From contig CACZOT010000299.1 in NCBI GenBank assembly GCA_902782795.1, positions 1 to 11,267 on the forward strand: a stretch of 11,267 nt of DNA. Reading direction: 5' to 3'. Shown in pieces: positions 6,247 to 11,267 of this stretch (its first letter is position 1; each line of letters begins with the position of its first letter). The translations under genes were made by a program, and so were the position numbers. The DNA is from an uncultured Eubacteriales bacterium. Lineage in GTDB: Bacteria; Bacillota; Clostridia; Christensenellales; Aristaeellaceae. The notes under the pieces are model-generated. The model was not told the DNA's origin, did no database searches, and saw only the letters and a program-made list of their open reading frames with translations.

Positions 6247-7434
6247 ATGGCCATCGATTACAAGGCTCTCTTCGATCAGGGCGTGGATCGCCGCGGCACC
6301 AACTGCGTCAAGTGGGACGCGCTCGGCTCCCTTTACCAGAACCCGGACGCCATCCCCATGTGGGTGGCCGATACGGATTTCGCCGCTCCGCCGGAGGTCG
6401 TGGAGGCGGTCGTCCGCCGCGCCCAGCACGGCGCCTTCGGCTATTCCGCCCATGACGGCGCGGACGTGCGCGCCGCCGCCGCCTGGCTCGCAGGCCGGCA
6501 CAAGGTGGAGGGCGTCTCGGAGGATTGGTTCGTCTTCTGCCCGGGCGTGGTGGACGCACTCTACGTCTCCGTCTTGGCGCTGACCAAGCCCGGCGACAGG
6601 ATCGCCATCCAGACGCCGCTGTACGGCCCCTTCCGCATGGTCGTGGAAAAGGCCGGGCGCGAGGTTTACGAAAACCGCCTCATCCACGGGGCGGACGGCT
6701 CCTGGAAGATGGACCTCGAAAACCTCGAACGGGGCCTGGCCGGGGGCGTGAAGCTCATGCTCCTGTGCAGCCCCCACAACCCCACCGGCCGCGTCTGGAC
6801 CCGCGCGGAGCTGACCGACCTGGTCGCCCTGTGCAACCGCTACAACGTCCCCGTCGCCTGCGACGAGATCCACGCGGATATCATCATGCCCGGCTACGAG
6901 CACACGAGCATCCTCTCCATCCCCGGCGCCGAAAAGGCCGTCATGGCCATGGCGCCGAGCAAGACCTTCAACCTCGCGGGCCTGTGCCATTCCTTCTTCG
7001 CCGTGCCGGACAAGGACACGCGGGAGGTCATGCGCGCCAAGCTCAGCGAGCTGGGCCTCACCGGCTCCAACGTCTTCGGCGAACTGGCCTGCGCCGCCGC
7101 CTACACCTACGGCGCGCCCTGGCTGGACGCCCTCAACGAATACCTGCAGGCCAACCGCACCTGTGTCGAGGAGTTCTTCGCAGCCAACATGCCGGAGGTC
7201 GGCGTCACCAAGGGCGAGGGCACCTTCCTCATGTGGCTGGATTTCACGGCCTGGGGCCTTCCCGAGGACGACCTGGGCGCCCTGCTCGCCCGCAACGGCG
7301 CGGCCCTCAACAAGGGCACCTTCTTCGGCGCGGATTGGGGCGGCTGGATGCGCCTGAACATCGGCACGCCGCGGCGCATCCTGGAGCAGGGCCTCGCCAA
7401 CATCCTCAAGGCCGCGCGGGAAGTCCGCGGGTAA
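6247..7434 (+). CDS. MalY/PatB-type PLP-dependent C-S lyase or aminotransferase
   Basis: Protein of 395 residues, full length for fold type I class I/II aminotransferases. It probably cleaves the C-S bond of cystathionine or cysteine conjugates with pyridoxal phosphate, in the cytosol. The MalY/PatB branch is indicated by the N-terminal RRGTNCVKWD (15-24) and MWVADTDFAAPPEV (38-51). PLP-site residues are N178 in SPHNPTGR, D206 in CDEIHAD, and the Schiff-base lysine K239 in SKTFNLAG. R369 in RLNIGTPR is the likely carboxylate-binding arginine. All key residues are present. AGGAGGT precedes the ATG, and the gap from the previous gene is 36 bases. MalY-type proteins can also act as regulators or as true aminotransferases, so the exact substrate is open. 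Confidence 0.88.
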   Translation: MAIDYKALFDQGVDRRGTNCVKWDALGSLYQNPDAIPMWVADTDFAAPPEVVEAVVRRAQHGAFGYSAHDGADVRAAAAWLAGRHKVEGVSEDWFVFCPGVVDALYVSVLALTKPGDRIAIQTPLYGPFRMVVEKAGREVYENRLIHGADGSWKMDLENLERGLAGGVKLMLLCSPHNPTGRVWTRAELTDLVALCNRYNVPVACDEIHADIIMPGYEHTSILSIPGAEKAVMAMAPSKTFNLAGLCHSFFAVPDKDTREVMRAKLSELGLTGSNVFGELACAAAYTYGAPWLDALNEYLQANRTCVEEFFAANMPEVGVTKGEGTFLMWLDFTAWGLPEDDLGALLARNGAALNKGTFFGADWGGWMRLNIGTPRRILEQGLANILKAAREVRG

Positions 7435-7456
7435 CGGGCTAGAAAGGAGCTTTGAC

Positions 7457-8263
7457 ATGGACGATCGTTCCCATCCGGACAGAGCGGAGCTGATCATCTC
7501 CTTCTATTCCACCTACGACGAGGAGAACCGCCTGGATCGCACGCGCCACGGCCAGCTGGAATACCTCACCACCATGCGCTATATCCACTCCCTCGCCCCC
7601 GCGGGCGGGCGGATCCTCGAAGTCGGCGCGGGCACGGGCCGGTATTCGATCGCCCTGGCTCGGGAGGGCTTCGACGTCGCCGCCGTGGAGCTGGCCGAGA
7701 GCAACCTCGCCATCCTCCGCCGCCGGGGCGCGGGCCTTTCCAACCTCGACGCCTGTCAGGGCGACGCGCTGGATCTCTCCCGGTTCCCGGACGGCGCGTT
7801 CGATCTGACGCTGCTGCTCGGGCCCATGTACCACCTCTACGACCGCGGCGACGCCGTCGCCGCGCTCCGCGAGGGCCTGCGCGTGACGAAGGAGGGCGGC
7901 GCGCTCATCGCCGCGTTCCTCTCCGTGCACGCCATCGTCTACAACAACTACCTGCGCGGCAACACGCCGCCCGGCCTGGAGGAAAACTTCGACGGAAACT
8001 GGAACACGCGCCACTTCCTGGAGCAGCTCTTCACCGGCTACGAGCCGGAGGAATTCGAGGCGCTCTTCGATGGGCTTCCCGTCGAAATGCTCTCCCTCGT
8101 CTCCGCGGACGGCGCGCTGGAGCTGGCCGAGGACCGCGCGGATTTCGCCATGTCCGACGAGGATTTCGCCGCCTTCGCGCGGTACCACCTGCGCTTCTGC
8201 GAGCGGCGGGAGCTCCTGGGGCTGGCGAGCCATCTGCTCTACGTCGGCCGCAAGCGTTCCTGA
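7457..8263 (+). CDS. Class I SAM-dependent methyltransferase
   Basis: Protein of 268 residues with a Rossmann-type methyltransferase core. Motif I is ILEVGAGTGRYSIALA (53-68), which binds SAM. The acidic residue after strand 2 is E78 (AAVELA). GDALDL (102-107) is the adenine-contacting region, and FDLTLLLGPMYHL (115-127) is the motif IV area, as in UbiE/Methyltransf_25-like enzymes. The remainder (about 160-268) is a family-specific insertion and tail, which does not reveal the acceptor. It could act on a small molecule. AAGGAG lies 8 bases before the ATG, and the gene starts 22 bases after the MalY-type gene and ends 18 before the ACT gene, so it is clearly in the operon. Confidence 0.88.
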   Translation: MDDRSHPDRAELIISFYSTYDEENRLDRTRHGQLEYLTTMRYIHSLAPAGGRILEVGAGTGRYSIALAREGFDVAAVELAESNLAILRRRGAGLSNLDACQGDALDLSRFPDGAFDLTLLLGPMYHLYDRGDAVAALREGLRVTKEGGALIAAFLSVHAIVYNNYLRGNTPPGLEENFDGNWNTRHFLEQLFTGYEPEEFEALFDGLPVEMLSLVSADGALELAEDRADFAMSDEDFAAFARYHLRFCERRELLGLASHLLYVGRKRS

Positions 8264-8281
8264 AAAAAGGAGGCCTTTCCC

Positions 8282-8647
8282 ATGGAGATCAAGCTCCTGG
8301 AATGGGATCTCACCGTCTGCAAGGTCGCGGACACGGCCGCGATCGATCTGAGCCGCGAGTTCTATTTCATCGGCCGGACGGACGAGGAGATCTCCCTCGT
8401 CTGCCGCACGGAGGACGTCCCGTCCCGGACCCTGGCGCGCGAAGACGGCTGGAAGGGCCTGCGCATCCAGGGCGAGCTGGATTTCTCGCTGGTGGGCATT
8501 CTCTCGCGGCTCTCTGGCGTGCTCGCGGCGGAGGGCATCGGCATCTTCGCCGTCTCCACCTACAATACGGATTATATTCTCGTCAAGCGGGAGTATTTCG
8601 CCCGGGCCGCCGAGGCCCTTACAGCCGCGGGCTATACCGTCGCCTGA
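8282..8647 (+). CDS. Small ACT-domain protein (CASTOR/ACT_7-like)
   Basis: Protein of 121 residues. The second half (about 60-120) is an ACT-type beta-alpha-beta-beta-alpha-beta fold with LDFSLVGILSRLSGVLAAEG, then IGIFAVSTYNTDYILVKRE. This matches the small bacterial ACT proteins related to the CASTOR arginine sensor. The first half (about 1-58) is a divergent partner domain. Such proteins commonly bind amino acids; the ligand here is unknown. A catalytic domain is absent, so a sensing or allosteric role is more likely than an enzymatic one (inference). AAAGGAGG lies just upstream of the ATG. The position directly after a methyltransferase and a PLP enzyme fits amino-acid metabolism. Confidence 0.82.
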   Translation: MEIKLLEWDLTVCKVADTAAIDLSREFYFIGRTDEEISLVCRTEDVPSRTLAREDGWKGLRIQGELDFSLVGILSRLSGVLAAEGIGIFAVSTYNTDYILVKREYFARAAEALTAAGYTVA

Positions 8648-8683
8648 CGCCCGCCCGTTTCACGGACAAGGAGGGAAGACTGC

Positions 8684-9310
8684 GTGCGCGCATTTCTCAT
8701 CTGCCTTGGCGCCTCGCTGGCCCTGGCCGCGTCTTTTGCCCTGCGCCGCGGGGAGGACCGTCCGGCGCGCCTTGGGGCCTGCGTCGCCTATTGCCTGGGG
8801 CTTCCGATCGTTTCGGCGCTCCTGCTCATGCTGTTGGCCTTCGCCGGGATCAGCGCAGATCTTGCGGCCTTTTCTGCTTCTCCCGCCCTCTTCCTCCTGT
8901 TCGGTGGGCCGGTTTTGAGCCTCCTTCTTCCCTTTTTCCCGCTGCTGCGGCGTTTCCACCCTACCCGGCAGGGGATATGGCGCGGCGCGCGGCTCTTCGG
9001 GTTCTGGCTTGTGGCGATCTGGCTCGCGCACGCCGCCGTCGTTCACTGGGCGAGCGCATTTACACCCGAACGCTGGCAGCGGCCCGGCGCGGAGCATCTG
9101 CGGCGACATATGGTCGCAGATCTGGAGCGGAGCTATGCCCTCCCCGGCATGGCCGCAGAAGACGTCCTCTCCCTGCTCGGCGCGCCGGATCTTCCCTGGC
9201 GCGGCAGCCAGGAATGGGAATACACGATCTGCCGCGGCTGGGAGCAGCGGTACCTTTTCTTGCGTTTCGACGCGGACGGCCGGGTGGAATCCATTTGGTT
9301 GGATAATTGA
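8684..9310 (+). CDS. Membrane protein with four predicted helices and a BamE/SmpA-like C-terminal domain
   Basis: Protein of 208 residues. Hydrophobic segments lie at about 2-20, 33-56, 66-88 and 102-122, so four membrane spans are likely. Residues 126-208 form a soluble tail: DVLSLLGAPD (160-169), a W-x-Y strand (178-180), and LFLRFDADGRVESIWL (191-206). That pattern of helix, LLG-P turn and paired strands ending in a dG-V strand resembles the SmpA/OmlA (BamE) fold. The resemblance is by pattern only. I do not recognise the whole protein. The start is GTG at 8684, chosen for AAGGAGG 9 bases upstream. It is the last gene of the operon, 36 bases after the ACT gene, and its stop is followed by a terminator at once. 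Confidence 0.78.
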   Translation: MRAFLICLGASLALAASFALRRGEDRPARLGACVAYCLGLPIVSALLLMLLAFAGISADLAAFSASPALFLLFGGPVLSLLLPFFPLLRRFHPTRQGIWRGARLFGFWLVAIWLAHAAVVHWASAFTPERWQRPGAEHLRRHMVADLERSYALPGMAAEDVLSLLGAPDLPWRGSQEWEYTICRGWEQRYLFLRFDADGRVESIWLDN

Positions 9311-9323
9311 GCTGGCGCATCTA

Positions 9324-9362
9324 AACAGCGCCGGGCAGAACTGCTCTGTCCGGCGCTGTTTT
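9324..9362 (+). terminator. Rho-independent terminator of the plus-strand operon
   Basis: AACAGCGCCGG pairs with CCGGCGCTGTT (9324-9334 and 9350-9360), and the stem is extended inward by one G-T wobble and CAGA/TCTG to a 5-base loop. TTTT ends the right arm. The A-rich left side (TAAAC) could let it work weakly in the other direction, against the convergent CCA gene. Confidence 0.85.
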
Positions 9363-9612
9363 CTGCGCGATGCCGCGCGCGGGCAAGCCCGCGCGCTCGC
9401 ATCGCCGCCATCACGGGGGGGCAGCCCGCGCGCGCGGCGTTCGCGCTTTGCGGGGCTCAGCGGCCCGCGAAACCGATTCTCTTCGTTCCTTTCCCGCCGC
9501 GCATTGGCTTTCTCCCTTTTCAATACCTGCAGGGTTCGGGTTCGTCCTTCACTATCAGGGCGGCTGCGGCGCGCACAAAGCTCTCCGGGTTCGAGAAAAC
9601 ACCGCATGGGGT
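9363..9612. other. Non-coding GC-rich spacer between convergent transcripts
   Basis: No ORF here has a ribosome site or protein-like composition. The spacer holds a strong hairpin at 9369-9403 (GCGCGCGGGC, two A, GCCCGCGCGC, with flanking GATGC/GCATC). At 9421-9480 it has one copy of a sequence that recurs at 11061-11120. The rest, with a less GC-rich patch at about 9480-9600, shows no recognisable element. It is the 3' side of both neighbouring transcripts. Confidence 0.55.
9421..9480 (+). repeat. Intergenic repeat, copy A
   Basis: It aligns without gaps to 11061-11120. GCCCGCGCGCG (9424-9434) is identical, a variable middle follows, and then 9460-9480 matches at 19 of 21 bases (GCGGCCCGCGA, two different bases, CCGATTCT). 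The two conserved blocks are exactly 36 bases apart in both copies. Confidence 0.5.
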
Positions 9613-9669
9613 GCAGGGGTATCACCCCTGCCTTGGCGAGGGCGGCGCGGAAGCGCCGCCCTCGCCAAG
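9613..9669. repeat. Double hairpin element, copy 2, at the end of the CCA-adding enzyme gene
   Basis: Two perfect inverted repeats are adjacent. GCAGGGGT/ACCCCTGC (9613-9620 and 9624-9631) has a 3-base loop. A 17-bp stem starting CTTGGCGAGG (9632-9648 and 9653-9669) has a GGAA loop. Read on the minus strand, the larger stem encodes the last residues of the upstream gene, and the stop codon (9622-9624) is at the loop of the smaller one. A TTTT follows about 15 bases later on the minus strand (CGGTGTTTTCTC), so the element probably also ends that transcript. The GGGGTGCAGGGG core is shared with the element at 1364-1408. Confidence 0.65.
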
Positions 9670-10959
9670 CGTATCCGCCCGCGCCAGGAGCGCAACCCGA
9701 TCGTTCGAAACTTCGCCCGCCAGCACCGCCTCCAGCAGCGTTCGCAAGCCCTCCCCGACCGCCGCCCCGCGCAATCCCAGCGCGGCCAGGTCGCCGCCGC
9801 TCACGCGCAGGTCGATCACACCGCAGGCGAGCCCTTCCTTCTCGATCTCATCCAGGATCCGCATGGCCTCGCGCCGTTCTTCCCCCTGGAAGGCGACGCG
9901 TACTCCCGACCGGACGATTCCCAGAGCCCCAGCGCGCGCGTTCTCCGCGCCGATCCGCGCGGCGAGAGGATACTGTTCGCCGACGAGCCTGCGCAGCGTC
10001 CTCATGTCCGGACGCGCCAGGCGGGCGATCTCCACGCATGCGCCCGTCTCCTCGATGGTGCGCTTGTCCGCGCGCAGGCCGCGAAGGGTCTCCATCGCGG
10101 GGCCGGCTCCCGCTCCGCCCAGCAGCGCCGCCCAGCAGGCGTATCCCTCAGCCCGGGCCACGCCCTCTGAAACCGACTCCAGGCGCACGCAGGCCGCCTC
10201 CCACTGCGCCTCGGAGAGCTCCGCCGCGCAGGGCAGGAGCATGTGAAACACCTCCGGATACGCGCGCAGGACCGGTCCTCCGTTCGTGGTCACGAGCCTG
10301 CCCAGCTCTTTCCAGACGCGCTCCGGGGCGACGCGCCGAAGGTTCCCGTACAGCGCGCGGATTGCCGCCCCGGTCTCCTCCTCGATGGAAAAGCCCGGGT
10401 ACGCCCCGGAAAGCTGCGCGTGGAAGCGCAAGGCACGGATGATGCGCAGCGCGTCCTCCGAGAAACGGCGGCGCGGATCGCCCACCGCGCGGATGCGCAT
10501 TGCGCGCAGGTCCTCCATGCCGCCGACGTGGTCGATCAGCCCCGATCCGCGCTCCCAGGCGATGGCGTTCATGGTGAAATCCCGTCGCACCACGTCCTCG
10601 CGCAGGCTGCGGGTGAAGGTGACGCTGTCCGGGCGGCGCATGTCGCTGTAGTCGCCGTCGCAGCGGAAGGTGGTGATCTCGATGGGCACGCGGTCCTTGA
10701 TCAGCGTGACCGTGCCGTGGCGGAGACCGGTGGGCACGACGCGCTCGTCCGCGAACGCCGCGATGACCTGCTCCGGCAGGGCGGACGTAGTAATGTCGGT
10801 GTCGCTCGGACGCCCGCCAAGGAGCATATCCCGCACACAGCCGCCCACGATGGCCGCCTCGAAGCCGCGCTCCTCCAGGCGGGTCAGGGCAAAGCGCGCC
10901 TGCGCTGGCCATTGCTCCCAGCGCGGCGCCTGCAAAGAGATCTGTGTACCGCTGCCCAT
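9622..10959 (-). CDS. cca: CCA-adding tRNA nucleotidyltransferase (class II)
   Basis: Protein of 445 residues. It adds or repairs the 3' CCA of tRNAs, using CTP and ATP without a nucleic-acid template. Motif A has GGCVRDMLLG (39-48) and the metal-binding pair D53/D55 in SDTDITTS. RRDFTMNA (125-132) is motif B/C. GDPRRRFSEDALRIIRALRF (160-179) contains the EDxxR nucleotide-templating motif (E168, D169, R172) of class II enzymes. The helical body and tail follow to about residue 430. CCA-adding and CC-only or A-only enzymes are hard to separate by eye; the presence of all motifs favours a full CCA enzyme. The ATG has AAGGAG upstream. The last 14 or so residues (GEGGASAPPSPRQG) come from a hairpin repeat and are probably not functional. 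The gene is monocistronic here and convergent with the plus-strand operon. Confidence 0.92.
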   Translation of the reverse strand: MGSGTQISLQAPRWEQWPAQARFALTRLEERGFEAAIVGGCVRDMLLGGRPSDTDITTSALPEQVIAAFADERVVPTGLRHGTVTLIKDRVPIEITTFRCDGDYSDMRRPDSVTFTRSLREDVVRRDFTMNAIAWERGSGLIDHVGGMEDLRAMRIRAVGDPRRRFSEDALRIIRALRFHAQLSGAYPGFSIEEETGAAIRALYGNLRRVAPERVWKELGRLVTTNGGPVLRAYPEVFHMLLPCAAELSEAQWEAACVRLESVSEGVARAEGYACWAALLGGAGAGPAMETLRGLRADKRTIEETGACVEIARLARPDMRTLRRLVGEQYPLAARIGAENARAGALGIVRSGVRVAFQGEERREAMRILDEIEKEGLACGVIDLRVSGGDLAALGLRGAAVGEGLRTLLEAVLAGEVSNDRVALLARADTLGEGGASAPPSPRQG

Positions 10960-10985
10960 GCGCCCTCTCCTTTCTTTCGCGGCTG

Positions 10986-10991
10986 ATTATG
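10986..10991 (-). promoter_or_regulatory. Possible -10 box for the CCA-adding enzyme gene
   Basis: CATAAT on the minus strand, about 26 bases ahead of the ATG at 10959. It is the only AT-rich hexamer near the gene. No acceptable -35 is seen, so this is weak. Confidence 0.3.
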
Positions 10992-11060
10992 ATCCGGGGG
11001 CTCCGCAAAACCGGTTCCTAGCGCCGGGAGGCCACGCAAGCGCTCCTTGCGGATCTCGGG

Positions 11061-11120
11061 ACCGCCCGCGCGCGTGACCATTGCATATCGCGCTGGTTCG
11101 CGGCCCGCGAGCCCGATTCT
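11061..11120 (+). repeat. Intergenic repeat, copy B
   Basis: Partner of 9421-9480, in the same orientation. Its two conserved blocks (11064-11074 and 11100-11120) keep the same 36-base spacing. Together the two copies flank the CCA-adding enzyme gene. Confidence 0.5.
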
Positions 11121-11220
11121 TTGGGTGCTCCCCAGGAACGCCCGGTTTGGGCTTGCACGGCCTCGAGCCGCGCTGTGCCCTGGCGCTTCGGCGCTCTCCG
11201 GCCTTGCTTAGGATCCGTCC

Positions 11221-11265
11221 GGCGCGTCGCGAGGGGTGGCCGAAGGCCGTCCCGAGCGGTGCGCC
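11221..11265 (+). other. Long stem-loop, possible structured RNA element
   Basis: GGCGCGTCGC (11221-11230) pairs with GCGGTGCGCC (11256-11265). Then come two facing GA steps (11231-11232 with 11254-11255). GGGGTGGCC (11233-11241) pairs with GGCCGTCCC (11245-11253) around a GAA loop. That gives 19 base pairs plus tandem G-A. Four pairs are G-T/T-G, which pair as G-U in a plus-strand RNA but would be mismatched A-C in a minus-strand RNA. No T-run is visible before the window ends. Coding or chance origin in GC-rich DNA cannot be excluded. Confidence 0.35.
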
Positions 11266-11267
11266 GG

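Larger units (their letters stand above)
10992..11267. other. Non-coding GC-rich stretch at the right edge
   Basis: No supported gene. A GTG-started frame on the plus strand (11074-11211, 45 residues) has no ribosome site and a random Arg/Ala/Pro-rich composition. The stretch holds a repeat copy (11061-11120) and a long hairpin (11221-11265). It may be part of a longer intergenic region or a structured RNA continuing past the window. Confidence 0.5.

Noticed and set aside
6220..7497. 425-residue minus-strand open frame
   Set aside because: Antisense shadow of the MalY-type gene, with no start context.
9009..10442. 477-residue plus-strand open frame crossing the terminator, spacer and CCA gene
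   Set aside because: It runs through a strong terminator and has Pro/Arg/Ser-rich junk composition.
11074..11211. 45-residue plus-strand frame from a GTG
   Set aside because: No ribosome site and a composition typical of random GC-rich sequence; it spans a repeat copy.
10960..11267. tRNA or rRNA in the right-hand spacer
   Set aside because: No cloverleaf with a T-arm GTTCGA and matching acceptor stem could be drawn on either strand, and no rRNA-like conserved segment was recognised.
1..11267. CRISPR array, transposase, integrase or toxin-antitoxin pair
   Set aside because: No regularly spaced direct repeats were seen, and none of the supported genes belongs to these families.

Overview
The window reads as chromosomal DNA from a GC-rich (about two thirds G+C by eye) Gram-positive-type bacterium, most likely a member of class Clostridia (Bacillota). 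The basis is strong AAGGAGG-type ribosome sites ahead of most genes, very short intergenic gaps, the Bacillus-type (short-chain dehydrogenase) form of D-mannonate oxidoreductase, a secreted peptidoglycan-binding protein with a Gram-positive-looking export signal, and several families common in gut Clostridia. The order or genus cannot be fixed from this sequence alone. No mobile element, phage gene, CRISPR array, tRNA or rRNA was found.

Layout. Positions 1-2271, minus strand: a promoter near 2270 drives a sugar-nucleotidyltransferase, then a HAD-type phosphatase, then a ROK-family sugar kinase cut by the left edge. A GC-rich double hairpin sits between the first two genes. Positions 2295-5180, minus strand: a second operon encodes a flavin reductase-like protein, a D-mannonate oxidoreductase (SDR) and an exported protein with a peptidoglycan-binding domain, and ends in a strong hairpin terminator. 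Positions 5138-5322 form a divergent promoter region. Positions 5323-9310, plus strand: a five-gene operon encodes a CAT/E2-fold acyltransferase-like protein whose catalytic His is Glu, a MalY/PatB-type C-S lyase or aminotransferase, a SAM methyltransferase, an ACT-domain protein and a membrane protein with a BamE/SmpA-like tail. It ends in a clear terminator at 9324-9362. Positions 9622-10959, minus strand: a CCA-adding tRNA nucleotidyltransferase, flanked on both sides by about 300 bases of structured, non-coding, GC-rich DNA.

How the genes may work together. The first operon has the parts of a sugar-activation route (kinase, phosphatase, nucleotidyltransferase). The second suggests hexuronate redox metabolism but lacks the usual uxuA/uxaC partners. 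The plus-strand operon looks like amino-acid or sulfur-amino-acid metabolism with an ACT sensor, but its common purpose is not evident. Nothing here is clearly a new defence or mobile system. The most unusual signals are the His-to-Glu replacement in the acyltransferase-like gene, the internal duplication in the exported protein, a paired hairpin repeat that supplies the end of the CCA-adding enzyme, an ungapped 60-base intergenic repeat on both sides of that gene, and a long wobble-rich hairpin at the right edge.
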